Source: Galaxea fascicularis
Lineage: Eukaryota; Cnidaria; Anthozoa; Scleractinia; Euphylliidae
NCBI GenBank assembly: GCA_948470475.1
Contig: OX419338.1
Location: 7,822,205 to 7,886,204 of the forward strand
Reading direction: 5' to 3'
Length of the DNA stretch: 64,000 bases
The notes below the pieces were generated by a model. The model saw nothing but the letters and a program-made list of their open reading frames with translations. It ran no database searches and was not told the DNA's origin. Made by a program: the position numbers and the translations under genes. Positions 12,179 through 24,907 of this stretch are shown here, piece by piece (position 1 is the first letter of the stretch; each line of letters opens with the position of its first letter).

Positions 12179-12184
12179 TTTATT
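12179..12184 (-). terminator. Candidate polyadenylation signal of TRPA-A
   Basis: TTTATT on the plus strand reads AATAAA on the minus strand, 271 bp past the TRPA-A stop codon. It is the first canonical hexamer I found downstream; use is inferred. Confidence 0.35.
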
Positions 12185-12454
12185 TAAACACGGTTTCAAT
12201 TCATATATAAAAAGTAAGATATGCTCCTCCATCGAGCCGTGTATTTACAATTTAAAAACTACAGTATTAAAATTACACTTACAGTCGTTTTTCGAGAAAT
12301 GGGCACCAAAAAAGGTTTCAGTTCACAAGTGATGGAGTTCAGCATCGCGACTTAAACTGGTTTTACGAAGGGTGTCGGAAGCGTGAGTGTGTTTTTGGCC
12401 GAAAGCAGTAACAATGATCCACAGACACGACGGCCTCGACGTTCTGGCTATTCG

Positions 12455-15400
12455 TTACAGCCTCGCTACTTCGCTTCCTTTCGCCACTTCGTTTCCGCCA
12501 TCCTTGATATCTTGTAATATCGCTGGCTCAAGCTGCGCTGTTTCAGAGACCCAGTCCCTAGCGTCCAAATCCTCTACCTCCACGCTGAGGCCCATTTTTC
12601 GCGCCATCATCATCAACAGCTTATTCTGAAGTTCCACCGTTCTTATAAGAGCCTTGACTCTCTTCTTTGTTTTGTAGATCTGCCGTTGCATATCATGCAT
12701 GGTAGATTCAGTCATTTCTTCAGAAGGTGTTCGCGATGTTCCCGTGTCAAATAGGCTGGCTTGACCAATTATCCAGGCATGAAATTTCCTGTAAAATTGA
12801 AAGATTAGTATCTTTGACCTCAAAAGCAAATCAAACATAACAGGATAGTAAAGAGGGGTGGGTGGGCGGTGGTGGGGGTGGGGGGGGGGAGTTCTCATGA
12901 AGTCGATGAAAGAGGCAGGTTTGTCCGCACGGAGACGTGGTCGCTTATATAGGAGTATCAAGAAATGAATGGTAATGTAACAGGAGAAGTCCCCTACTGA
13001 TTTAACGTTGTTTTAGTCTTGTGCAAGAACTAGCTCTTAACCCACCCTGTCTTTACTTATTGTTTGGACGGCCTTTAGATAGGATTTCTTACGTTTGACG
13101 AACACCCTGTAGGCCGTATGAATGCTTCCTTCCTCTGTACGGTCACAAAAGATGTGCAGTTCACATGTACGGAGAAACTTGAATTCCAATCATTTGTTTC
13201 CATTGTATTCGTACATTCTCTGATCCGCACGGTTGCCCACTCCCTGACCTGAAAACTCCGGGGGAGGGGGGGGGGGGAGAGTACTCAACAGACGCTTGAG
13301 TAGGGAGATGCGGCCCTGACGCTCAAACCCTGACCCTGTTTAAGGCACAAATCTCTGATTTCCCTATCTCGTTTAAGACAGTATTCAGACTTTCAGACCC
13401 CATCTAAGACAACAAATACACAAAGACAACGTTTTCCGGTTACCACTTATCTTTTTTCTAGTGTAATAAGCTGTAATTATGAAAGTCAAGGGAAGCCCAC
13501 CAAACACTGGTAGCTTGTGGTCAGGCTTCTATAAACAAACATCTAAGCTTATCCTGAGTGGAGCCATTAGGTCATGTAGTGATACCCAGTTTAAGACAGA
13601 AAGTGATGAAATCGATTCCCCGTTCATGACAAAACACCCTAAAAACCACACCCTATCGGGCTGCACGTCCCGGTTAAGGCCATGTAAGGGATTACCCCCA
13701 CCACCCCCGGGCTAAACACCCTTGGCGTTTGACCGATGTTACTCTACTTCGGTCAGCTATTATTCCAATACTGGTACACGTAAGGTTTGCCACGAGACTA
13801 AACAAAGAGCCAAATAACCATGAAATCAATTACCTGAATTTGTTTTTGCACGCGTTTGGTTTGACCTTCACTGATGGCTTGTAAATCCGTCGGGTTATCA
13901 CCCTTGGGTACTTGTTTTCCACTTCTGACACAAACGCGACTTGCATGGCCATGCGCTGAAGCGTTGCATTCCTCTGAACGGCCTCGATGTCACCCACTGC
14001 CAGACCAACCTAATATGGAAACGTTATTTAAGTGTTAGCACACAAAGGAGCGAGTAGGCTCGGTCTCCATCTCAGGTGGGGAGAATCGCAGGCGCATTGA
14101 GGCAGCCACGGCTAGAGACCGAGCCTAAGGCGCGAGAAAGAAGGAGAAAAAGGGGAATCGAAGGCGCTATTTTTGTTACCTGTCGGGCTTAAGCCACTTG
14201 ACAAATTTAAAAAGGTCATCCGCAAAATAAGAATCTGATTTATTCTTATGTATTTATGATTTCGGGGTCTAATGACTCTGTTTTGACCTATCTTATGTTG
14301 CACCTTATAGTGCAATATATTTATTATTTTGTTTTAATTTTGTAATTTATAAATTTGTTGGAGGACCCTTCTTTAAAGCAAAAATGAGTGAAGTTGATAT
14401 CCTCAATAAAGATTTTGTCTATCTTAAGTAAATTAAGTAAAATTAAAGGAAACAGGATTCGCCAATTTATTGGACACGTGCTCAGCTGTCTTTAGGATCT
14501 ACATAACGGCAGACATTCCGTGGTAAACTTCCGGGTGCTTTCGACAGCAATGAGCGTTCTTTTAGTATGAGTGACAAAATCGACGCCCTTCAGTCCATGT
14601 AGGCTCTGTTAAAGGTTCGTCTTTTACAGCATTTTAGAGTCGTGTAAAAGGTTATTCCTGGATTTTCTTTGGAGAGGGGTGGGTGAATTCGATGGGCCTT
14701 ATATATTGGTATCTCTCCCGGACGCACTTACCAGCAGATTCATGAGGATGATTGACATCATAAACAGGAACAAGTAGAGGAATGCGAGTGACAGCTCTGG
14801 AAAGGGATTGAGTGGGTTTCCTGTGCGTTCATTGGTGCTGTTGATGCTGTTCACAAAGGTGTCATCATATTCAAACTCACCGACCATCATAACTGAAACT
14901 TTAACGAAGGCCCAACCTAGATTTCTAAAGGAATCCTGAAACAGATACCAGTAGAACACGTTACAGAGAACCTTGATCCTGCGTAATAGAAACTCAGTGA
15001 ACCCTTTAACCCTAATATCAACAAGTATAATCTCCACACCGTGCTGCGTACATTTTCTGTGGTAATGATGAGAAGAATTTGTTAAACAATCAAGACGTTT
15101 GTCACTTGTTGATCACTCCCTTTTTTCTCACAACCTTTATGTTTGATTGAGCAGGGTAACTACAAGGAGAAATTAAACATTGATCACTCTTAGGGGTTAA
15201 CATGACTTTACTAGCTGGATACCTACTGTAAACTAACTACCCAATCCGAGAGGTTTCACGTGACCGCGTGAAACAAATTTTAACAGCTAACAATTGCTGA
15301 ATGGCCATCACGAAAGACGACCAAATTTACAGGGGTTAGAGTACGAAAGATCATTCTAACCAGGTGATTATCTATCGAACTAGCTGGTAATCAGCTTGAG

Positions 15401-18400
15401 TATGAACCAACCACATCTAAATAACGAATGAACCAACTCTTCCAACAATCATGGCCAAAATGTTTCAGGGCACTTTGCTATTAAAAAATCGCACGCACAA
15501 AATATACCTTTGTGATAGTGTCATATATGTGCACCGATGTTTAAGTACATTTCCTTTTTTCTGACCTCTACACTTTAATTTGCTTCCCGCAGGACAATGT
15601 TAATAGCCACGGCAACGATTACTCAGGGTTAAATGCTGGAGCGAGTCAATATTTTATTGGAGCACCAGGGAGAGGGTGGGATCAGTGAACATGTCTACAT
15701 TCTTTGGCGTCGGTAAAGCTTCATTGTAAGTTTCCATGATTGTGGTTAACCAACGTTTAATATTAACCTGACAGATTTAGGCAAATTTAATAGCGATAGC
15801 ATAGTGGTCCTACCTGTTCCTTGAAGAGGACAAAAAACACGATGGAAAATGCCAGGATAAATATAAAGAATACCAGCATGACTCTTCCCACAGTCTTGGT
15901 AACCTCTAGGAACATATTAACATAAATTCCAAACGGTTGAAAGCGCCTCAAAAACAGGATCGCATTAATATAGCACAAGAAAATGGAGATAACCCCTGCG
16001 ATCCACAAGTTGCGTGGATTTTGGAGACTGCCAAAGGTACTTTCTAGTTGTTCGGCAGTTAAAATGTAAGGCATCATAAAGCAGAGTGTTGATAGGTAAA
16101 GAGCCCATTCGGTTATGTTGGCTGGGTCCTTGAAGTACTTCGTCCTTTGAACGAAGAGTTGGAAAAGTTCCTTAAGGATGTGCGCTAAGGCGAAAACCAA
16201 CGCCAGGAAAAGCACGACTCCGTTGAATGCCGTGGCCCTAGTGAAAATGTCAGCTACCACTTTGCGACGAATTGCTGTCCCGTTGGGCTCCCTCTCGAGG
16301 GGGTTAAAATCTTGATTGTTTCTCTCCGTAATAATAAACACCGTGTATGTAATTAAGAATACCAAATACGTCGAGAGGTTAAAATAATACAGGAACCTTC
16401 CAAATGAGGCCCATTTTAGATCTAACAGTTTCTGTGTAAGAGGATGTAGGAGCAGACTTTCACGATGATATTTGACCATCGTTTTCGGACCGAAAAAGCG
16501 GTTTCCACTGAGGCTGGCCTCATCATCAGGGCCTGGATCTAAGAGATGGAAATCATACAGTATTGTGTAGTTAGGGTCTGTTTGGATGTGAGAAGACCGC
16601 TTGATGCAGTTGTCCATCACCAGTGAGGCAGCTTCAGGGAAATACTCGATCAAAATCTTCATTGGTGGATCTTGGTTTGAACTTCGAGTTTCCAAAATTT
16701 CTGGCCACCTGGTAAAAGAGAGCACGAGTCGTAGATGGAGTTATAGCCAGTAAAACTCATTACATCTGTAAAGGGGCACGTGTCTTGATCTCTTACCATT
16801 TACTTAAGGTTTTTTTTTTTTTTTGTAATTTACAAGATTATACGAACAAGGCAAGCTGGAATGTGAATTCCTACATTTCTCTTAATGGGTTACGTAATTC
16901 AATTAATAACCTGGCATGGCGATGTGTTTTGAGACCCCCGCAAACGAGAAAACATTGTTGCGGAAACAATGTTTCTCGTAATGTTTCTTGGGTGCGCAAA
17001 GGAGCAAAACATATGTTTTGCTTCCTTGCTGCGCAAACATTCAGAAACATTTTTGCTTTTCGGGAAGCAAATTTTGGTGCCGCAACAAATGTTGCGTTTG
17101 CACACAAACGATGAAACATTTTGGGAAACAATGTTTCCGGAACAATGTTTCCTCGTTTGCGGGGGCCTTTATGTCAATGGGATAATGGTGCGATTGGTTC
17201 AATCGCAGAAATAGAAAACTCTTCAGTCTTCCTTCCCAATGTTGTCTTCCTGTATTTTGATTTCCAGTGAAGTGGTTGAGGAAGAAAGAAGTGGTAAATG
17301 GCGATTTTCTCCCAAACGAGTATGGGGACCCATGCTTTTTATTTCGCACTGATATTGAAATAAAACGCATGACAAATCCATGACATATCCAGATTTAAAG
17401 AACTTTGTTATTGTCCAGTTTTTCATTACTCGCGCTCCTTTATGACGAGGTTATTCAATGAAACTCCAGTGGTTAAGCACAGACGCAAAAAAGTCCGATC
17501 ATTGCATTTGTTTGATGTTCTTGACGTTGATAACCAACTTGCAAATTTCAAATAAAATTTAGTGCGACTTCTATTTCTGGGGAATGACCTTAAGATAACA
17601 TAAGACGCATTTTTTTTGGACTATTCCGGGAAAGGAATCCTTGGAATGCGCGGTAATAGTGTTTTCCGTTTGCGGGAGCAGAGTGAACCGCGGAATGAAC
17701 CGAATATGGTTCGCTTGGACTACGCAAAACATGCGTTTTTTGAAAAAACCTTTGGCGGGAAGCCAAGCTCGTGACGTGGCACCGGAAGTCAGGTTCAAGT
17801 GCTCGTTCCAGACTATTCTGCGTTGCTAAGTCACTTCCGCCAGGAGTATTCCGTCTTCAAAATATGCGTTTTTCTTTTCCTTTTTTTTCGAAAAACCTTA
17901 TTCCTCTTATTCTCTTGTTCCTAAACCACAATTGAGATACAGAGAATAGTCCAAAACAATGCGTCCATATATAGCTCACTAATCACTATTATTCCGACCT
18001 TTTGTGTTGAGCAATGGCCATAGCAACGTCTCCCGCTCCAGACCGCACTGCAACGTCCAAACACGTCTGCCCCAGAGTATTTTGAATGCACACATTAGCT
18101 CCAGAATTTAACAGCAGCTCAACTACTCGGACATTGCCACACGAGGAAGCGATGTGTAGAGCTGTATCTCCACAGTTGTTCACATGATCCAGAACTGCTT
18201 GTTTATCTAGGAGTTCCTGGCAGGTCTTATCACATCCTGATCTCGCTGCCCACATTAATGGCGTCCAGCGGTCGCTGTCTCGCGTGTTGACGTCTGAACC
18301 AAGTCGGGTGAGAACTTGGCACGCTTTCCTGTTGAAAAAGGGACGGTGAAGGCATCCTCCCGGCACTGGTGAGGTAATTCTCACTGATGCATTGTCAGTG

Positions 18401-21400
18401 AAAATTACCTCACAAGTGCCGGGAGGAGTTTGCAAACAAAAATAAAAATGAAATAAAGCCTGGTTTTCACTGGCGATGCAAGCCAACCGCAGGCACAAGC
18501 GCAAGCATAACAACTGTAATTTCACCGTGAAAACGGCCTGGATGCGAGCACAAACACACGCGCAAGCACAAGCATGAGGATCAACAGTTTTCCTTGTCTT
18601 GTACTTGCGTCGCTAGTGAAAACCAGGCCTTACAAATAAGTTCGTTCTTCTTATATTTCTGCTTGTGCATATGCTTATGTCGCTGCTGTTTTCACTTACG
18701 CTTATGCTCATTTTTATGTTCGTGCTTACTTCCTAGTAAAAACCAGCCTGTAGTAACATCCATTCCAAAAGCTCCGATCAATGCCTTCTAAGGTTTTCCG
18801 ACAGTATTATTTCCCAGTTATAGGTACACTGAACAAACCAGATAAACATGTATGAGGTAAACGAAAAACTACTGTCGTATAATTTCATTAGGTTCCGCAA
18901 CCGGGTGCATGACACTCACTCATCCACCGCTACAGAGCAATAGCTTCAGTGGAACAAATAAAAAACAATACATGTACCGTGAATGGTTATGACGACGTTT
19001 CATGGAAATTTAGATGCAATTCACATTCGCGTTGCAATTGAGATCTAAGGCAGGAAAAGTCTACCACCTGAGCGCCTCCTCTTGACTCGTCATCTGTGTA
19101 AGGCCTAAAGAAAAGTTAACGTTACTTGCACAGCCCGGCTAGGGCGGATGTTCCTCTGTGAAGTAAACCAGCCCCGCGAGCTAAGTAATCCAGACCCATT
19201 CAGGCCTAATCAGACTGGTTACGCATTGATACTGTATTGATTTGTATTGATTTAGATTCGGTTTGACTTTACCTGTTACCCTTCATCGCGGCGAGGTGAA
19301 TAGGTGTCATTCCATGATCATCTCTTTCGTTTAGACCCAACATCTCTTTTCCCAAGGCCTCCACATGTGTGACTCGGCCACACTGTGCCGCTAGGTGGAG
19401 TGGGGTTTGTTGGTTATGATCTTGAAAGGACGACCGTGAGTACTTGGTTAATAAAAGCTCAAGAATCTGAAACAAATAAGGCTCATGAGTCGTGTTAGCA
19501 TATAAACTGAATTTCACCCCTAAAAATAACACCCATCCATCCCACGATGCCACAAGACAGTTACACATGCGTTCTCATAACTTGTTTCTCATTCATCGAG
19601 TGAGATCCTATAAAGCCACGTGGTAGTACATTATCTGGCAACCATATAAACCACTGAACCATCGATTCACTCATCCACTGATCTATTGATCCATCCTTGC
19701 GTCCGTCCGTCAAACTCATTACTTGATCTTCTCGACGACTTTAATTTGAATTACACTTCAGGCTACTTACCTTAATGTTAGGCGAAACAGCAGCATTGTG
19801 AAGTGGTACTCTTTCCCAAGCATCAGACCTGTAAAGATTTTCATTAGCGACCATATTCCCTAGAAGAAGCTCCACCATTTCCAAGTGCCCAGTTTCAACC
19901 GCTAAATGCACGCAATTCTTCATCTCTGACGTGCACGCCAGAACGTCAGCTCCTGATTCAATAAAAATTCTCGCACTTTCTACGCTACCAGCCGCCACTG
20001 CCATCAAGAAAGGCGTGCGATTGTCATCGGCTTTCAAATCGATTTGCACACCTAAGCTGAGAAGATGCTTTACAACCTCAACACGATTTCCACTCGCCGC
20101 TCTGTTGTCAAATTAAAACAAAAAAAATTAATTAAATTACAATAAAGGAAAGAAACAGTTGAAGGAAAGAAAAAAAGACGTTCGAAAATTATCATGTTCT
20201 AGTATCTGTGTTATTAGCTGAGGCCATTGGTGGTACTGGCGTGAGCAAAACGATAGTGCAAGTGTCGCAGCCGGTGACGACAAAAAAAGCCGCGCATTTA
20301 ACTTAGAATCATCTCAATTCCTCTCGCGGTTTTATCGCTCAAAATTTGCCTTGATGCGAATGAGCAGAAGGTGTAAAAACTGAAAGCTGTAAAACGCGAG
20401 AGTCCTAACATGTATTTTGTGAATTGGCGGGATGGAAAATTCCCAAGTAAAAGCGTTTACGATGTACATGTAACTTTAAATTGATCATGACCTTGGAGAA
20501 GAAACCCGACGATTAAAATAGCTCTTTTCAGGTAGCAAAACGTTGTTTGTATAAAACACTCAGCACATCAGAACCACGTAGATGACATCTCGTTCACAGC
20601 AGGGAGAATTCTTCTTTACCTGTGTAACGGTGTCTGCTTTTCGTTGTCTTTTAAGTGCATATCTGCTCCGTTTCTGCTCAGTATTTTAACTATTTCCAGG
20701 TCACCCTTCATGGCTGCTATATGAAGTGGCGTCATCAATGTAGCTCTTTGCGCGTTCACTTGTGCACCGTGTTTGAGGCACAGCTCAACTGACTCTATCT
20801 TCCCAGTCTCCGCAGCCAGATGAAGTGGACGGTCCTGGTCTAAATCAGGTTCGTTCACAAAATCTTGAACGTTCAGAAGCTTGGAGGCAGCTACATCAGT
20901 AGAAGAAAGAGATGAAATATGTTAGGTTGTTTGGTAAGACTGATTTTCTTTACAGCGACTTCAAATGCAGTCAAGAGAGGCAAGCTCCTTTGGTTATGCA
21001 AGGTTGCCCGAAGAATCGATCGAGTAAAAAGACAAGGTAACTTAGTTGGTCAAGTGACATACAGGAAGCGGGCTAAGTAATGCAGCGAAATGGTATTAAT
21101 TTCTGTATGTAGCAGCCATGTTTGTTTTTAAAAAGACCTTTTAGTATCCTCCTTTTACTCAAAGGGGGCGCAATTAGAGGCTGTAGTCACCGTGGCTTAC
21201 CTGTGGCCTGAGTTATGTCAATTCGCCATTAACCAAAACTAACCTTCTTTTATTAGGAACTCAGCAAGCTCAGTATGGCAACCAAATATGGCAGTGTGCA
21301 GCGGAGTGCTGCAATCAACCGTTACCGCTGTAATTTCAGCGCCATGGCGCAACAAGCTGCGACAAATTTCCAAATCACCGTTCATGCACACAAGGTGTAA

Positions 21401-24400
21401 CGCAGTCATTCCAACCTGCGTCCTGGCATTCACGTCGATGTCTGAGTCACGCACCAACAGGTCGACGACGTCCTTGTTGCGCCTGCGCACAGCGTGGTGA
21501 AGGGCATTGTTGACCAGTGAGTCCACAAGCAGCGCATTTGCACCGGAATGAAGCAAGACTTCGGCAACGGCGACAGAGTTGAACCTTTGAAAACAAAATT
21601 AAAGACACAAAAATGTTGGATATAAGAATGGAAAACCAACAAGGCTCTTTGCGCGGGTGAAAACCATCTCGTATAAAAAAAAGGCGCGAATAAATAAAAA
21701 TTGCATTAACTTCAAACACAACCGACAGTCTTCCTGATCTCATTTTGACATAATCTAAAGACCAGACGGCAAGTTTATGGTCGCCTTTTTTGGCCATGGT
21801 ATAATGGCGCAGAAATCCCATGATCGCTGAGGTAAACATAACACTCTGGACCTGTATCATCCAATGATCAAGTTCTTAATAACGACTGATGTCCCATTGT
21901 CACCAAGCCAACCAAAACCCTAGAATAGCATTATCCTATCATACAGCTTTCAATAAAAGATATATGTACGTTTTCGAGGGTGTGAAACGGCCACACCGAA
22001 GTGATTGAAAACCAAGCGGGTGGCATCTCACATGGCTTGCAGGCGCTCTACTGGCCGTTTGATTGCTGGAGGGAGATCTGCGCGCGAGAAGAGCGCCCCA
22101 ATCCCTTAATTAGATCTGACTGCGCGCCATTCAAGAGCAAATCGATGGGACCATCTCTCGGAATAATCCAAATGGAGGGCCAGTTTGTAGGCTACATCTC
22201 ACAATTTCAGTCCCGGCTTTGCCTACAGAGAGCCGTGATCCACTTGAAATACAGTTATGGTCCCTTATCGATAAGTGCAGCTTATTCATTTATATCAGCC
22301 ACAAACACGAGATTGTCAAAGAAATAAATCGACCCCGTGACCTAGTTGGGTACGACACGCTCAGCCGAAGCGTCGAAGCGTTTAGATACTCTAGCCCAGA
22401 AGGGTTTCATCTCTCCTCCCATACACCCCTCTGTAACAGACCTGGTGGAACCTGGTTGTTCCGCAGCAGGTTTTTAACAAAAACTCTACCAGGGCAGACA
22501 AAAATCCGGTTGATTTTCTCGCAGAGGAGCACGCCTCACAGGGAAACTAAAATTCTACACCCAGGAAGAATAAATTGCACCAGGGAGTTTTTAAAAAAAA
22601 CCACCCGGGTACCAGGGAGGGCAAAATAACCCACCAGGTCGGGTTTCACCAGGTCTATTACAGAGGGGTGTTCCCATGCAAGGGAATATGCTTCGCCTTG
22701 GCCGAAAAAAATGAAAACCATCACTTTTAGCAAAAGCTAAGAACCGAACGGCGAGATGTCGGAACTACAAGACCTTCAAGAACACGAGCTCGCTTTTTCC
22801 AGTTTCTTTCTCATTCTGCCCCTTTTGCAATTACTAACAACAAGAAATAAAACCATGTTTGCCTTGACTTGAGCAGTTATAATTCTGCCTTTTTATGATC
22901 AAGACCAATTAGTCGCTGTAGAACCTACCACAACTAGAAAAATCACTTGCTATGCCTTACCCTAAAAGTAACGCATCCTCAATTCAAAATAATGTCTACA
23001 TTTTTAAATATTAATAGTTTCCTCCATCTATGCTAATTTTCAGGACTGGCAAAAGCTGTTCATACTTGTCAGTTTATGATGACAATTTTAAAGTAAATAT
23101 CACCCTAATGATATTACACTGCCTTCGGCAATTTCATAATTGTCAGTGCTATTTTTAATAGTCCTACCAATATTATATCACTTTTTGTTTTCATATTATA
23201 TAAAATCTGCTGTACAAAAACTGGTATATGGTCAGCTATATTGCTCAAATGACGGCAATTGAAAACATTTTACACGGAGTTTGGACGAAAAATTGTCCAT
23301 TAAATCGCGTCGTTATGTTTGTTGCGTTCATTTTGGCTTTTTATGCAAACCTAATTACATCTAGCCAGTTGGGAGATAAGGGTTCTCATTTCATTACAGG
23401 AAAGAAAGGCAAAACAAATAAAACGGAAAATTAATGAAAATCTTGTGATAAGTGCTGCTGCAAGACAAGCCAGTCAGTAAAGAAATATTATAACTAGATA
23501 GCCTGCGAACAGTCCAGCGCTTGCTTTATGCTACTTAAGAATTTTTTTTCAGGTCCACTGCCGGCCAAGGCATTAAAAACACTAAATGACCGGCAGTCCG
23601 ATAAAAATTGCAAGATGGAAGAATTCCAGTCAATTTAAACTGTCAAAGATCAGCCATCTATGCAACCGATCGGCGTTCTGATGAAGAGAAAAATATTGGA
23701 CTGCCGGTCATTTAGTGTTTTCAACACCTTGGCCGGCACTCGACCTGAAAAAAAAATTATGTGTCATGAATTACGGTTCGTCTAGTAAGCCCAGCATAAA
23801 GCAAGCGCTGGACTTGAGATCTAAAAATCATTTCAGGATCGCTTGACTTTTCCTAATCGACATACGATGGTTTGGATTTGCCAGGATTCTTTGATTTGAC
23901 AATTTTTAGAAAAATATGGGACTGCCGGTCATTTAGTGTTTTTAACGTCTTGGCCGGTTACCGGCCATTTAGCCATAGCGTAATTCATTACCCCCAAACT
24001 TGATTCATTTCAGCTAAGCCGGGAGTCTGATAAGAGATAAACATTTTCGCAACTGCAAAAACAAGTAAATTGACAGGCTGTTGACAGACTCGCACTTCAT
24101 ACCTTATCCCTTCAACTCGAGTATCCACTCGATATCGTTCTCTATATAATGATTTTGCTATGTTAGGGTTTCATCAGTTTAACATTCCGTTTTCACCCAG
24201 TGGGGAAATTAAGAATAATTAACTCCTGTTTGTGTAAAGAACATGAGTGAAACAGCAAGTTGCCCTTTAAACTTATCAAGTCTAACATTGGGTGATAGTG
24301 ATCGGTTATATGTCAACCTTGCTTTAGATTAGCAAAGTCTTCTTCGCAAATACTATGTTTACAAACAGCTTTTTGCGTGTGGTGCGCACAGTAGCTGCTC

Positions 24401-24907
24401 CTGCATGTGTTCGTACAATTATCAAAAAAAAACAATACGGTTGGAATTTTCACAAACATTTAATCTCTGGTCTCCTGGTCCTATCTACGCCGCACTGTTA
24501 GATTAAAATAGGTTTTCTTACCTCGCTGCCACATGCAAGGGAGTTGATCCATCTTTAAGCCGAATATCAACATCAGCTCCATGATCGATTAATATTTTCG
24601 TGACCTCGACTCGATTAAATCTGGCCGACAAATGTAGCAAAGCAACCCCTTCTTCGTCGAGGTTGTTTAGCGACTTGACATTGTTAGCATCTGACAGAAA
24701 ATCTTTCAGCTCCCTGACTGTTCCATCTTGTACAATTTCCCGGGCTTGCTGCGAACGTGCCGAAAGAGACGGCAACTTGAGCGGAGCGAGTTCAATGTTG
24801 TTGTCAATCAAGTTGACCGTGCTTAGGCTGGCAGCTGTGTTGTGTCGACCCAGTAATGGCGAATCATATGCATTTGATCGCAGTCCATTCGTTTTCATAG
24901 AATTCAT
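12455..24907 (-). CDS. TRPA-type ankyrin cation channel, paralog A
   Basis: Ten coding exons, transcript order: 24907-24522, 21584-21244, 20890-20620, 20101-19771, 19466-19273, 18328-17999, 16708-15814, 14935-14732, 14009-13834, 12788-12455; 3462 nt, 1153 aa. Residues about 90-617 carry about 16 ankyrin repeats (TPLHVAA, TALHLVC, TPLMWAA). Exon 7 starts RWPEIL and encodes the pre-S1 linker with Cys652 plus S1-S5. Exon 8 gives the pore (VMMVGEFEY, Glu936) and S6 (MSIILMNLL), continuing VGLAVGDI in exon 9. The last exon has a coiled coil around KTKKRVKALIRTVELQNKLL. TRPA channels are plasma-membrane, Ca-permeable sensors of irritants, heat or touch; the stimulus here is unknown. An acceptor (exon border 24923) just upstream of the ATG implies at least one 5' exon, likely noncoding. 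The exon 6 donor is GTCGGA, weak but phase-consistent. Introns hold several MITEs. Confidence 0.92.
14055..14127. repeat. Small hairpin repeat
   Basis: TAGGCTCGGTCT at the left and AGACCGAGCCTA at the right are exact reverse complements about 50 bp apart, in intron 8 of TRPA-A. Confidence 0.5.
16935..17165. repeat. MITE, GCAAACGA family, copy 1
   Basis: The ends are CCCCCGCAAACGAGAAAACA and a right arm complementing to CCCCCGCAAACGAGGAAACA, both followed by ATTGTT-rich sequence. Internal AACAATGTTT/AAACATTGTT motifs recur, giving short spurious frames on both strands. It lies in intron 6 of TRPA-A. The element at 40780-41022 has the same architecture and similar ends. Confidence 0.7.
18356..18426. 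repeat. Short near-perfect hairpin upstream of TRPA-A exon 6
   Basis: CCTCCCGGCACTGGTGAGGT and its near-exact complement flank a tiny loop (GATGCATTG). The hairpin ends 28 bp before the exon border at 18328, between the branch-point region and upstream intron, so it could affect splicing. Confidence 0.55.
18458..18628. repeat. Inverted-repeat element, GCCTGGTTTTCAC family
   Basis: The ends are GCCTGGTTTTCACTGGCGA and GTGAAAACCAGGC preceded by CTTGCGTCGCTA. The interior is rich in CACAAGC/GCAAGCA motifs. A further degraded arm (TAGTAAAAACCAGCCTG) lies near 18735-18751, suggesting two adjoining copies. Confidence 0.6.
22424..22670. repeat. MITE with long TIR in TRPA-A intron 1
   Basis: The left end CACCCCTCTGTAACAGACCT is matched by a right end whose complement reads CACCCCTCTGTAATAGACCT, and pairing continues inward (GGTGGAACC / GGTTTCACC). 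It has no open frame of its own. Confidence 0.65.
23540..23970. repeat. GCCGGTCATTTAG-type palindromic element cluster, copy 1
   Basis: A 219 bp palindrome (23540-23758) has arms running from AATTTTTTTTCAGGTC through CTGCCGGCCAAGG and ACACTAAATGACCGGCAGTC. A third arm GGACTGCCGGTCATTTAG lies at about 23918-23935. The roughly 110 bp between them (CAGCGCTTGC...GATCTAAAAATCA...CATACGATGGTTTGG) is shared, in opposite orientation, with 60455-60745, so this spacer belongs to the element and is not unique sequence. It lies in intron 1 of TRPA-A. Confidence 0.65.

Larger units (their letters stand above)
10702..12454. other. Intergenic region between aminotransferase and TRPA-A 3' ends
   Basis: The two genes converge here. 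Apart from the TTAA-flanked element (11511-11807) and polyadenylation-type hexamers I see no coding evidence. Overlapping short frames at 11156-11505 on both strands have no recognisable protein. Confidence 0.55.

Noticed and set aside
16785..17370. Cluster of overlapping frames on both strands
   Set aside because: They arise from the palindromic MITE at 16935-17165, which reads open in several frames.
21447..21860. 137-codon minus frame near TRPA-A exon 2
   Set aside because: Shifted frame over exon 2 and its upstream intron; the ankyrin frame is unambiguous.
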